Shown here: positions 1 through 13,200 of the stretch, in pieces | Position numbering within the stretch: the stretch's first letter is position 1 | Layout of the letters: each line of letters starts with the position of its first letter | The notes under the pieces: generated by a model | What the model was told of the DNA's origin: nothing | The model's database searches: none | Seen by the model: only the letters and a program-made list of their open reading frames with translations | Program-made: the position numbers and the translations under genes | From: Saccharina japonica | Taxonomy: Eukaryota > Sar > Phaeophyceae > Laminariales > Laminariaceae | Reading direction: 5' to 3' | Assembly (NCBI GenBank): GCA_008828725.1 | Contig: MEHQ01002595.1 | Coordinates: forward strand, 620,001 to 684,000 | Length of the DNA: 64,000 nucleotides

Positions 1-2735
1 CCGGACACTAAATCTGGGGCGTACGTAGCTGAAAGAGGCGGACGATAGTGGGCTTTGGGCACCCCTTACGCAAAGTGAAGGTAGGGTGATGGGGCGAAGG
101 CTCAGCATTAATATCGGAACGCAGTGCATGTACCCCCCCTACAGGATCATCCTTGGCAACTACTGAGTATAGTTCTGAGAAAGCGAGATACACGGTGAAT
201 AAGAGGCAAGCACACACTACGGAAGGAGCGATAACCGTACGAGACGCTACAGTAGCTGCGGAGTGTACCACGGGCTTTCATTGAAAACAAGTCTGTCTTG
301 TAATTGTTATGTCACCTCGATATACCCGAGGATAGAGAGAGAGTACTTTAGAAAGTGTGAAGGCATCGGGCCTTACGGTCCTCCGGGTCGTCTTCTCAGG
401 CTACTTACAACAGGTGCCTGGCCCGTTGGTTGGGTGTGACTGAACATCGTCTAAAATTAGATGTCAACCTGGTTCCGACGATGTTTGACAGAACGGGTGA
501 GTAGTTCTTCATCTAGGCAGGCTACACCGCTCGCCAGGTATGACGAGGGGACGCTTATTCCAAATACTACTGGCAGACCAATGGGGATGGGATGCGACAG
601 CTCTAGCCCGACATAATGGAAACCCAAGAGGGTACGTTGTCGATCCTGAAATACGTAAGGATTAGTCAAATATGAGATCCTTGACAGAGCGCGGCAAACC
701 TGACTCATACGCGTATATACAATATATACAGCAATAACTTCGAACATACTGTTATGCTTAAAGCAGAAAACTAGCGAGCTAAAGTTAGCGTATGTAGACG
801 GCCAGGAACCGTATTTGGAGGAACGATGTCGCTCGAATAACTCGAACCACTACAGTAACAACGATATGAGCTATGGCTAGTGATAAACTTTTCAGTTCGT
901 CGACTTATCGCCCTGGTAAAGGGACGTGATGAACGAAACACAAACACACACCCCACTCACGGCGAAGGCACTGCCAGCTTCAAAGAAAAACATTAACAAC
1001 TAACGCGGGGGGGGGGGGGGGGGTTCGTTTGCGCGCAGCGCCCCAGAACAGCGATAGCAGTGCAGGGATAGAGGCAGTCGCGTCAGTATCAAGCGGTCAA
1101 TTTGAGGCGTCGCGATAAGGAGAGAAAAAATGACGTACTCTGGGTTTCGGCCTACGTTAAGCGCACAATAGGGGACACAAACCAACCAGGTGCGACGAAC
1201 GTACATCGCCACGGCATGAAGGATTATGATCCCAAAATAAAGAACCATGACCAAGGTATGGATCATACAGCCCACAGACCACCCACGGAGCTATCCACCG
1301 ATGTCGAGGCGGGTAGGTGTTATACCACACCTCAGAGTCCTTCTTGGGTCTGCTGCCTGCCGAAGTGCTACGTATCTCTGAACAACGGTTATTGGCAAGC
1401 GGTACTCAGGTTCTCCTTTCGAAACCTTGCTCAAACAAGCAAATACAAGGGTTTTCTGTCGGACTACCCAAACACCTGTCGATTCATGCCTTCGACCTGA
1501 ACTCCACAGACCACTCAAGTAGCGGAAGAAGAGCGGGGCACCGTAAATCCCTCGACGCTCCTTTTGTATCTGTTTCCTTCAGCGCTCTGTGTCGCGACCA
1601 CTAGCCAGTTTGTCGTTCTCAAGCTCTTCGTGAAATTCATGAAACCGTGTGTGTGGGATATGGCAAAATATAAGTCACGATAAAACGCTCCCGGTAATGC
1701 TAAACCATCAACAATAAAAAATGAAAACACACGATGACGGATGGTCCATTCTATCATACCGGCCACTATTGCCTGACCATCGCAGGCAACTCGAGACGGC
1801 TTTAAACCAAACAAGCCCCAGGACGAGTTATTTCAGAACCATCGGCTTCTGATGACGCCTGGTTGATTGGAATCAGTGATGTACAGGACTCCCCATTAAT
1901 TATCTAAGCGACGACGGCCGCACGAAGGAACTGATGGACACCTCCACGAAAACCCGGAGCCGTATACGTATACGCACTCGGCAACGAATAATATTTAAGT
2001 CCAAAGGCTATAGCCGGCTCAATGGTCCGCGCTCAGACTTGCCTCATTGTAACCCGGTGTGTGTTTACAGTACAGTATGATAAATCTACTGCATACAAGT
2101 GCCCCCAACGGTTTGGTCGCTTCCCGTTCCCGATGTGTTCCTTATCGCAGGCACACCCATCCTCGATCACCCGATGAATGGTCCGGGGTATCCTACTAAA
2201 CCCACACCCTGACGGCGTGCGATGAAACGAGACCCTCGCGAGATAACGCAGGCTCTCCGCTGCTGCATATGTCGGGTGGGTCGGAGTCGGTTAGGCACAG
2301 GTTTCACAGTACGATGGGTAAGCGACGACAGAGCCATGCATGCGAGCCGATGGAGATAAATAAAAAATAACGTAATGGAAGTCTGTGCTCACAGCCCGTA
2401 ATTAAAAGAGGCACGATCACTGGTCTAAGTCGCCCGTCCCGTCCGGAACAATTCGGGCGCTCTTTGGCTGAGCGGGCGGGATACTAAGTTGCCGTCCCCG
2501 TCAACTGGCATATAGTATATAGCGTGGGTAAGATCATCTCCGACCGCCATGGATTGATGGGTCGTCGGCCGCTCTCAAAGAAAAGGAGGCAGGTTGACAG
2601 GGAACGAGAAACGACACCGATGCCGAGCTCTGTCCCGCTGCCGGCGAGCACGCCAGCTTAGGTGGGGCTGAACCTTACAGGTACAGCAAATCGCGGTGAA
2701 TGTGATACCCTCTCGCTATGTTGACACAATTTTGA
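1..2735. other. No gene recognised
   Basis: I see no exon, known domain or convincing long ORF on either strand. Open frames are short (at most about 130 codons), of mixed composition, and lack recognisable motifs. A run of about 16 G lies near 1007-1022. The stretch could contain short exons of a gene entering from the left edge, but nothing in it supports that. Confidence 0.5.
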
Positions 2736-2929
2736 ATTGCTTAACCTTCTCCATAACACTCCATGTTTCTGCGGGAGTTTGCGTTTGGGTATGAATCAAG
2801 GAATATCGAACATATTTCCTCTTCCCTATAGTACAAGATACTTATACACTGTGCAATTAAATGGTCAAAATGGCCACCCCAGTGGGGTGTCGCGCGTGCT
2901 TACCCGTGGACAGACATTGTTTGTTGGGC

Positions 2930-3790
2930 ATTTGACAAAAAGGGGGACACCCCCCATATATCGTAACAAAAGGGGGACACTACCAAGCACCGGCGGCGAG
3001 GTTGTCATTAAAAAGGCGGTCGTCAACACCAATCCAACGGCCCAGCACATTAACGGTATACTCATAGTCATATATTAACCATCACTCTGACCGAACAGCT
3101 CAACAGCTCATTTCCTGGTACAATAAGACTCTCCTCTCCTTTACGCCATGGTACGTACCTGATATACGCGTATATATATACGGCGGTACCGGCACGACTA
3201 CATATATACGTACAGCAGCCAGCAGTAGTACCAGAGGAGTACATACTACTATCATTTGATACGTATATATTTACGTATTCTCGTTTATATATATGTTGGT
3301 GATTTTTGAGGACAACAGGGCATAGGGCGCCAACCAATGTATGCTGATCTGCTTGCCACGTTTGCCTAGGTATGGGCCGTTGGTCTTTTCGACGTTAGAC
3401 GTCGTCTGTTGGGCGTGCCACAACAGCCAGAACATGGAGTGGTCACTTACCCTAGGTCTTTTTGACACAGAAAGGGGGATACCTCTCTGCATGTTAACAA
3501 AAAGGGGGACATTACGAAAAAAGGGAGACTTTCCCAAACTAAGTAGATGAAAAGGGAGATACCCTCGCGTAGGCATAACAAAAAGGGGGATATGCTCACC
3601 CCCCCCTTTTGATCGCTCTCGTTCACCCGTTAAACATATGAAAAAAAAACGCTGGGGATGGTAGGGAGGTGCCATGTGAGTGTGGCAAACGCATCAGTTT
3701 TTAATTTCGAGTCGATTTGACAGAGTACATGGGCTTACCCGGCGGCGAAAACCGATGTCCCCCTTTTTGTAACGATACAGGGAGGTGTAC
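2930..3790. repeat. Cluster of AAAAGGGGGACA-type motifs
   Basis: The motif AAAAGGGGGA(C/T)A recurs in direct orientation near 2936, 2968, 3470, 3500, 3522, 3551 and 3581, and once inverted near 3757. The first and last copies are also followed or preceded by related sequence containing ATCGTAACAAAAAGGG, so the cluster is roughly bounded by inverted copies. Spacing is irregular, so this is not a simple satellite. No coding capacity was recognised. Confidence 0.6.
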
Positions 3791-3824
3791 CCATTTTAGT
3801 AAAATCCCCTTGTTTGTTTGTTGG

Positions 3825-4120
3825 TTTTTTGTTTTCTCCATCAAATTTAAATATTTTCGCCCTCCTCTTCTCTCTCCTTGTTTAGTCATAACTCAGATCC
3901 GGGGTCTCTAAGTAGCTTCCCCTCCCCCCCCACTACGGGGCGTGCCCTGCATTTGTGTCGAACACATATTTCATCATTTTTTTCCCTCCGCGCTATAATA
4001 GGAGCTCTCGACAGTCGGTGTGGTTTGAGAATAAACATATCAATACGGAGACTCGAACCCCTGACTTCAACCGTAGCATTCTTCGTTGTTAACTGCTATT
4101 AATAGACCACCGGGGCGACC
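3825..4120 (-). mobile_element. tRNA-derived SINE-like element, copy 1
   Basis: Read on the minus strand from 4120, a tRNA-like head begins GGTCGCCCCGGTGGTCT and carries a B-box-like GGGGTTCGAGTCTC near 4062-4049. The body ends in the block shared with copies at 21.6, 41.0 and 48.9 kb (a (G)ACCCCGGATCTGAGTTA core) and then an A-rich tail near 3850-3825. tRNA-like promoter boxes, a conserved body and an A-rich tail define SINEs; membership in one family is inferred from the shared core. Confidence 0.7.
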
Positions 4121-4123
4121 GTA

Positions 4124-4168
4124 AATATATATATATATATATTAATAATATATATATATATTATTATT
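4124..4168. repeat. AT-rich palindrome
   Basis: (AT)n flanking a TTAATAATA centre, self-complementary over about 40 bases, next to the SINE head. It could extrude as a hairpin or be a simple microsatellite. No function can be assigned. Confidence 0.8.
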
Positions 4169-4169
4169 T

Positions 4170-5849
4170 GCTATTACCTAATTTTCCTTCAGGTCAATAA
4201 GCAGATCAATATTTGTTCAAAATTTAATCAAACTAACACAATTCGTCGAATGCCACTACTGTAATAGCATCCAATCAGTTCCCCTTCCCTGTGCGTGCCA
4301 AATTAATTGCGCCCTACACCCCACCCTTCACATTTGCGTCGCACATGGCTATATCTATTCGCCGTGCGCCCTACTCTGCATCTAGAGCTACAGCACCTGC
4401 CACGGCCACGCCATGGGGCGTAATCCTCCATCCTACCCCCTTCAAGTATACAGTGCATGCAGGCTGGGTCGACGTCAAAGCAACGCCACGTTAGGGGAGG
4501 TGGTATATTGTCCGAGCTCATCACATGAAGAACTAAATATCGAAGAAGTTTGTTCGCGAAGCCCGACCAAGACTTCTATGCGTTACTTCGTAGTGCTAAA
4601 ACAGATACAGCACTAAAATTGTCGTACTGGTAGCTGGTCACTTGAGGAGCTCCAGCGGGCAGAAAAATGTAAAGCCATAAAACGCAATCACTACGTACCA
4701 CCGTGGGATGCGTCGTCGGTCGGCGACGACGCTATGAAACCCGCCTCTCACCGTGTGCGCTAGACAACCAGGGCACCGTTTGCGTTTTGGTGTTGACGGT
4801 CACCATAGCTGGCGGCCGCGTTAGACTATTTGTGTTGAGAGGAGAGCCTTAACTCGGAACAAGGGGGACTATCGTATCGAGTGGAATATATATGCCATGT
4901 TGATATTACACATTATACATATTGCCGTCTGTGGAAGTTTTCACACCAGAAAAAAAGGCATGCATTCCAGAAAACAAATGCATTGGTTCGACGACGTTAT
5001 CCACTGCACGAAATTCCGCCTCAGAAGCGGCTCTTAGTAGCATTGATAGGATGCACCTTATTGCGGATGTAGTTGTAGCGTGTGTATCAGCGCGTAGCTG
5101 ATGTGTACGCTGTAGACCCGCTTGTCGATGCCCGACAAGACACGGCCTAAAATGGAGGTAAGCGCGACCTCACTGTGAGGTGAGCTTGTACGAGAAGCTT
5201 CAAAGAGAAGAGAAGAAAAGAAGATGATGAAGGTGACCCCAAGCCTTAGTTGAGTATGTCCAGCAGACAATAGCTCGTGGAGAGCATGTTGTTGAAGAGA
5301 GCTGAAGAGGAGTGAGAGCGTGTGCGTGTCATGCACGTGAACTCGTATACTCGATCCCAAAACAAAAACAGGATACGACCCCAAGGATACGACCCCAAAT
5401 AAGAAATCAAGCTGGGCTATTCCCCGAAATTTCTACCGATCTTTCAGGGTACAGAATAATGACAGTCCCGTTTATATATCTGCCGCGTACGCACGTGCGA
5501 TACTCCTATGATACTGATACTCATGACAGAGCTTAGGCCACTACACAACCTCTGGTGTGTACCTGTATGTACTTGACTTGCTGTACTGTCTTACGAGTAT
5601 AGCTACGCTGTGTTACGATACTGCTGCATGTACCAGAGCGTACTTGGTATGTGTACGAGTGCATACAAGAACATAAGACCTGCTGTTACATACTGGCTGT
5701 TATCACATGACAACCGTGTTACAGAACAGATCACTTACTCCTAGATGAGTAATGCCTACTGATGTAGTACGAGCTACGTTGTAGCATATAACCTTGTGTT
5801 ATCCAGCAGCGACTCTACGATACCGATTACTGCTATAATAGGTGTAATA
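4170..5849. other. No gene recognised
   Basis: Only short ORFs without motifs. Near 4633 there is a short block containing GGTCACTTGAGGAGCTC that recurs near 25494, so it is probably an old dispersed repeat fragment. Confidence 0.5.
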
Positions 5850-6085
5850 TCTAACACACCTCACTCTCCATGCGACTCGACAAACAATTCGAGGCGGTGC
5901 GCGCGCTTGGTGCAAGCAATATCTTCCTGGTCGGTGAAAACCCGATGCGGTCGGTCCCGGCATTGTAGGGACGCGAGGATCTATCGTCATATGCCTAACG
6001 TCATACATGGCATTGAGTACCCCCCCCCCTCCCCTCATATATGGTCATACGACTACGACCGTGCACGGCATGAATAAACTCCCCC
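5850..6085 (-). repeat. Dispersed repeat, also at 49.2-49.5 kb
   Basis: The stretch from the CTCCATGCGACTCG block through GGTGCAAGCAATAT, CCCGGCATTGTAGGGACGCG and GTCATACGACTACGACCGTG is the reverse complement of a similar stretch at 49235-49540. The two copies are diverged and in opposite orientation. No ORF is conserved between them, so I call it a non-coding dispersed repeat of unknown class. Confidence 0.7.
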
Positions 6086-7276
6086 CTCCATCTACGCCCT
6101 ATGAAAACCACAAAATATAAATCAAGGTTTGATTCCCCCCCTCCGCTTTCTGAACCTGGCCAAAACGCGCACTGATAGCCCCGCTCAAGTTCGCACGAGG
6201 GTATCAATATTTCACAGAGTACAGGTGCCTCTGGCCCCTAAGTACACCGGAGACAAAAACATTGGCAATCGCGCTACGTACCCCCCTCGCACACGGTAGT
6301 AGCTTCGGTATACCCTGTACGTGATTCGATATATTTCATCCACCCCACCCTTAAAAAAACATTATAGAATTATGATTTATGCCTTTCCCGATCTTTACCA
6401 AGGGCCAAGGTACCCTACGAAAGATGCCCCTGTTGTCTTCCATGTAACCTAACTAATAAGGACGTTAGCCTAGGCCTACACTCCGGGGTTGTATTCCTCG
6501 TGTTTAAGCTACAGTGCGCACGCCACATCGCTTGAGAAATAGGAAGAAACTTCAGCTCGACTTGAGCCCAAAACTGTCAACAGTACAATGTCAACGTGAA
6601 ACATATGTGCGACACACCCTCCCCCTTCACATATAAGATTGAACCAGGTCAAAACCGAAAATCGTGAAGTGTATCTTCTCTTGAACAATACACGATGGCC
6701 ATATACCCTGATACGCGTTTCGCCGTCCTTCCTTCAGGCGTCGTCCCCACCGTATTCATTCCGCTACCTTCTCCGTTTGACCTGGGATTATGACACCCTA
6801 TGAGGGGTCCTGGCCGTTGTTTCTGCCACAGATGATTAAAAAACCACACTGCCGCCAACGGTGGCCCCTACTCTGATCGTTTTTACATCGAAATGACTCT
6901 TGTCGCAACCAACTGAGGTCGACCGAAAATAACGTCTACACGACCACACTCGTCAAATGCCAACGGACCTATAAACGTGCGTGCCGTTATCCAACGCGTT
7001 ACCAGTTACCAAAGCCCCGGTCAAACATTGTGGCGTGGTGTGTCTCTCATTGTCTCGAACGCTGCATAGTCGGACTGCCCGTCGTGCTATGTACGAAGTA
7101 TGCCAATAGTCCATTAGCCCTTCGAGCCGAGGCAACTTATTGGTCTTCGGTACCATATCGGCTGGAACCCCGCAATCTTTAGATTCCCTGCCACGACCAC
7201 CAAAAGCCGGTGCCGGGCGAGGGGATCTCGTGCCCCCCGCATACACTAAGGTTGGGCGACAGACGAGCGGGATATC
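6086..7276. other. 3' flank of the membrane-protein gene; no other gene seen
   Basis: This lies just downstream, in gene direction, of the stop codon at 7277 and must hold that gene's 3' UTR and polyadenylation site. I could not fix the site from sequence. No other coding signal was recognised. Confidence 0.5.
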
Positions 7277-10200
7277 CTACTCTGCATCACTTTCGAGTTG
7301 GCTACGAAATTTCCAAACCAGCGCAACAGCTTCGGCCACTACTGCAACGATCATCACGACATTCACGAGGATTAACACCCAGCCGAGCACTGATAGCGAC
7401 TCATCCTCGGACGCGTTAGCTGTATTAAGGAGGGCAACGAACATGCTAGACATGACAACCGCGTTACCTCCTCGATACAGGGCCATATCCCAGTAATTTT
7501 CAAAGGGGGACAGTGACTCCGAAACGAACATAAACCCACCTGTGAGCGTGAGGATGACCGCGATATTATTGACGCTGTCGGGGATAAGAAACACTGAAGA
7601 CACGGAAATAACAAACCGGCGGAAGTACTCCACTACTTCGTAATAATACTGCGACGGCTTGTACGTGCCCCAGATTCCGCTGTATGGTTCGAGGTGCACC
7701 ATCGTTGTCCTGTCAGACTTCTTCAAATCTTCCCGGTTTCGAACAAGCCACCAACAAAACGAAACCGGAATGCCAACCGGATAGACAAGACACATCACGA
7801 ATGCGTAGGCCATGTACCCTATGTGCGTGGTGCTTTTACACGAAATGCTATAGTCTGCACGAAGGTACCAGCCCCCGGCAATATCCTCACAGGCGAACGT
7901 CTGAAGTAGTATGGAGGAAACCGAGGAGTAGACGAAAAAAACGACAACTAACCCTGCGGACAGGTGCCTGCTCCACACTGTCAGACGTTGCTGTGAGGAG
8001 ATGGGGTATTTGCCTTTGGCGACATGGTACGCGAGCGCCAATATCACGAGCACCAACAGCGGTAGGATGGTGGCCAGCAGGAGTCGACCGTGGAAATTTG
8101 TAGAAAGTAGGCAGAAGGAGGACGTGATGAGGCTGAGGTCAAGGTTGACGAAACTGAGGTCCGATACGAGCATTTCGTACTCCTCTGGATACACATCTTC
8201 GGCAACAGCAGCGAACTGAAGGTGTAAACACGGTGAGGGCGCGCATGGTATGGCGAAGGAGATTGGGATTAGCACGGCAAATGTACGTCTACGATTCAAA
8301 ATTGGAAGGTTGCGTCGGGGGTGAATCTCAACGGTGTGTTTATCTTGATGTCATGTCAAGTGTCACGCCCTTGAACGTACTGTACTGAGCAGTGACTACT
8401 GTAAGCGGTAAGGGTCAACAGACAAGTATACACGTGAAACAATAGTAACATGGAGTGCATGTAGTGTATGTAATACCCGGGTATTTATTTATTCCAGCCT
8501 ATAGCGCCATGCGCAAATTCAGGTGAAATACGACCGACATCACGTGACCCTATTTCTATTCAATGATATCAACAGACCACGAGAAAATGTAGTTTCCGCC
8601 CCCCTCTTGTTGACTGGCCTATGGTTGGTCCGATCTCTATTCCGGCAACCTGCAACGTTTCACACCTGAGAAATGATTTGCCACACAACAACGACGATCT
8701 TGATGGCCGTCCGCGGGAGCGCCTTCAATATTAAGTTCTGGATACGAGTACACGATCGCTTGACGAAGTCTTGAGGTGTATCGAGACGTTCCCTTTCCTC
8801 GTGTTCTGCCACATTCCCCAAGCGCCTCAAAATCTCAGCTGCCGCCAGACAAACACCTATGACCACGGCGATCGTAGTTCCCGCCGCCGATGAATTCTCG
8901 TACCCAGAACATTTTCTGCAGCTGTGAGCGATCCCGGATGAATATCCTATCGAGCAGACCGAACAATCTGCCGTGCGAAGCGGGGGTGGGACGGCCAGGG
9001 AGCGATGCCACGTGTTTAAGTTGCAACAATGGAGACAGAAAACAATACATGGACGAATGTAAAGTGGACATACGATGTGTATTATGGGTATATACAGTAC
9101 ACACAATGTGCACCTCATACTTGCGTTTCTTCTCAAATGTAGTACGTGCGCGAAAGGGTCAATTGGAGTGCCGTCCAGCGTGGACACAAAGCCAGGGTTA
9201 CTATTTTACATAGCGTAACAACCTGAATACCTCACAGACAACCATATGTGATGTATCGGTTTGAAGCATGTTCCGTCCTCAGGCAGGAAGACCCCGACGG
9301 CAAACGTGTTCACCGAATTCAACAAAGCAAAAGTTGTTTTGACCACAACGAGTTTCGCCCAGAACGTGTTCAGCGGCATGCCAAACTGTGCCTTAGCAGT
9401 TTGTACGTTCACGGTCCAATATACCCGACATATTTCCCTCATGTGCTGTTTACACGTTGCTCAAACCCAGCGGATGGCCACTCGCGCGTTATTCTGATGA
9501 CATACGTGCGCCAGCGTAGCGTTCCGCAACATTCTTCTTATCAAACAAATGTTCGGACACTGGGTCTGCCGGACACTGCTGAGTTGATAGAACAGGACAT
9601 TACCACAGGCAACACGCACAGTACCTTGCCTTGTGTATTCGAGTTCTCGGAACTTCTGTTGTCGTTTTACACAGCATATTATAGAGAACGCCATTGACCA
9701 CCTCCTTCGCGTACGGATATATCAACTCCAGCACTCACCATCGCAAAATTCGTCCAAACTCAGCCTACACCTGATATGGGCCTCTCACATGCACCCTCGT
9801 AGCCGTCGGCGCAGTAGTTCTCAACGTCGTCGCCTCCTACGCAGGCTTCATGTCTGTAGCACTCCAGGATATCGTCACTCGTAGCGGAGTCGCGATAATA
9901 CCCTTCTTCCAGGGTAAGAGTCCAACTTGTAGTGCCGTCGGTCACGGCAACGGTGCCCGTCGGTAGCTCCTCGCAAGAGGGAAGCTGCCACTGTGTGTCC
10001 AGAACACCGACAGGGACCGTTCTTTCATCGGACGAGCAACCTTCACACACTTTGGCGAAAGCTGCGGCATCCTGGGTTGACATGCAAAGGCCAGCATCAT
10101 CCGGAGGGTATCCGGTGTTAAGGCGTGTATTATCGGGGCGCGATTGTTGGCGGCTGTTGCCCCGTAGAGTACTTAAATCAGGGACACACAACATGCACAG

Positions 10201-13200
10201 GAGGACCCAGAATATGTTCGCACAGACATATACCTGCCGTCCCGCTTCCACACGACGACGCTCAACACATGCTAACTAACGTACGCTCGTGAGACAACCT
10301 GTAACTCAATATACGAACGACGTACGGTGACCGCTGCATCGCTGAAAGGCATGTAGGACGTGGCCATTAAGCTCTAAAACCTCGAAGGCAGCTTGCATAT
10401 GTTTCTCACCGAGTCCAATTCCACAGGCTCATACTGCCCTAGCGGGCAGAGCATACCGTTGTCCTGAAAAGTGACATCCTCAAACTCCACCAACGACGAT
10501 GCGCAACCGCTTGAAATAGCGACACCGTCTCTACCGGCTCTGTTGTCGTAGAACTCAGACCCAAACAGGTTCAGGCTCCCAGCGAGGTAGACTGCCCCAC
10601 CCGAAGTACCTGGGACATTACGTAGCAACAAGAGTTGTCCACTCGCATCTATTAGCTGTTGTTTTACGTGAGGTTCAAGACAAGCTTAGATCAACAGTAT
10701 ACATTTCGTTGGTTGGTGGGTAGAGCCCTATCGAGCGCTTAAACGCTCTGATATATAGGTAGGTCGAAAATGAAAGAGAAGGGGCTACTACGAAGTAGCT
10801 CGAACGAATAAATGATGTGGTGGCGTGACCAATTTCAACCTCGGCAGCAAGCAAATAAGTTATATTTTCTGCGTAGTCCGGGTCGGCAGTTTCACACTGC
10901 GTACAGTAACGGTTATACCTGAAAAAGTCAAAACACCCTCGAACGTCAAACGTACGGCTACGATCGCAGTGACATCACGCCCGAACCCGACCATCGGCAG
11001 CGAATGTCCCCAGGGAGCTGCACACCCAAACCCTTTTCTGACCGACGGGACTCTTCCACTGAACTCCATTTGCATGTTTTTCGATATGCATCGCCATGCA
11101 CCTGCTCTACAGCGCTAGGCCAGGGAACTGCTCATCGGGTTACTACTTCTTCTGTTTTCAATATCAAAGCTGGGTGGAGGTATGGAGGTCCGCAATCGAG
11201 TGACTTTAGAAACATTAGGCTCACCCCTATATGGTATACGAAGTGGCATGCTCCAAAACCCGATTATTACTCTGGGGTCTACGGTACGTCTTCTTATCGA
11301 CATCGAGTGGTTAACAGAAACTCCATAGAATACTGAGTTATCACCTGCATGGTTTTCGAAAAAAATGGAAGCATTGACGAGGTAAAACGCCGGGTCGCCA
11401 TAGAAATAGGCGCCTCCCCCGTCTGTGGCGTAGTTGTTCGAAAACACGCAGCTCTGGTACACCGCCTCAACGCCAAATTTGGTGGAGATCGTGTAGAGGG
11501 CACCCCCACGGTACGCGGTGTTCGAAATGAAGATTACGCTTGCTACGTTAACTTTGGTGGGTGACGTGAGGGAAAGGGCCCCTCCGTCGTCCAATGCTTC
11601 ATTCTCGAGGAACACGGTGCCCCCAGCCCCCGCACAACAAAGAATGCTACCCCCCACAGCGTGTATTCCGCCTGACACACGTCGGCGCGAGAGCAAGGAA
11701 AGCACGTCGCGACAAACAAAGAGGAGCGCGTGAGATGACTGAAGTAGCATCACGAATGCATCCCCCGTCCGACACACCTGGCACCTTCAACATTTTAGTT
11801 GCTCGGGTTGCCGCTGTGAGACATGTGTCGCTATAGACTGAAGCCTGCTGAGCAATCCCACGCTAGGGGTACCACTTTTAGGCTCAATATTTTCTGACCG
11901 GTTGTGCACCTCACGTGAATAAGCACCGGGTACTATTATTAGTCTACTGGTATACTTGTTTTTGGACTACCGCATTGGAAGGTTTGGTCGGGTTGCGCGA
12001 GCGAATGTTTCCGAAGTCGTGTTTCGGGTGAGATATCGAGCTCCTTATGTGAGGAACTCAGAATATTATGCTACGCCCCTACCGTGGGATAACTCTGCTA
12101 TTCAGTACGTATTTGCAGTTTAGTAAACATCATGGTGTCTGTAGTGGTTTCCCAAAGCTGAGGCACAATTAAGAACCGACGCAAGTAGGTGTGGCACAAC
12201 CTTACTTCGCTTGCTCCCGATGCAACCATCGTGAAGTAGTCGAGGTGATGGGAATTGACGCAAAACTATACATCCTGACCAAGGAGATGTCAACAGGATC
12301 CGATTCGCGTGCAACAGTATAGCAAAGCGCCTACTGTAGTAAAACACGCAAACGCGCAGTTTTCCAGCACGCGCTGTGGTGTGATCCGTTTCCACGTTTG
12401 CATATACAATTGTAGTAACAAGCTAGCCATTTGGTAGTGGTCATTGTTCCCGAACTCGATGACGGCTTCGCGGTCCTCTCCAGCCTTGAAAATACTGTGT
12501 TTGTTTTAGGAGAAAGTTGATCGGGAAAAAACACTTGTGGAGACCAAATAACGCAGCAAAACTGGGGAAGTCACTCTGGTGCCTACAGTAGCGTAACCCA
12601 TGCACTGGTGACTCTAGAGCTACCACAGGACTATCGTCACCACGACGCCCCTCTGAGAATCGCTAAGCAAGCGCAAACCCCTCGGCGCTTGTTCTCACCT
12701 CCATGCCTTGCCGAGTTATGAACAAAAAAGGTCTTGCGGGTTATGTCAGTCTCCGAAAGATAAGCGTCTTCGGTATCTGCGGCGACGTAACGGGTGCACG
12801 TGGATGCCTGTTATTTTTCTGCGAAACCCACTACATACCATGTATCCACCGTCTCCAGCGTAGTTACAACGTATGCCGATACTTCCACTTTTCCTATGGA
12901 GGCACGTGCGGGCTGCGGGGTGCAGGCATGTCGTGGGCGTATGAGCGTAAATAGGTGACGCTAAAGTTGCGGTAGACATGATATTATTAGGTACGGACAA
13001 GGACGAGGAACCGCAAGCTAAACCGTTGTTCGGCAAAAAGATCCCATGCGTTTTCCACCCTACGCACTCCACCTACACCCCCGCACCTTCTAAACCACGC
13101 TGCTTCATTGACCTGGAAGACCACCACTGAATACATTGTTTATATATACAAAGCACGGCCTGATGTGTCATCACCTTATCACAGGTGCCGTGGCTGCTTT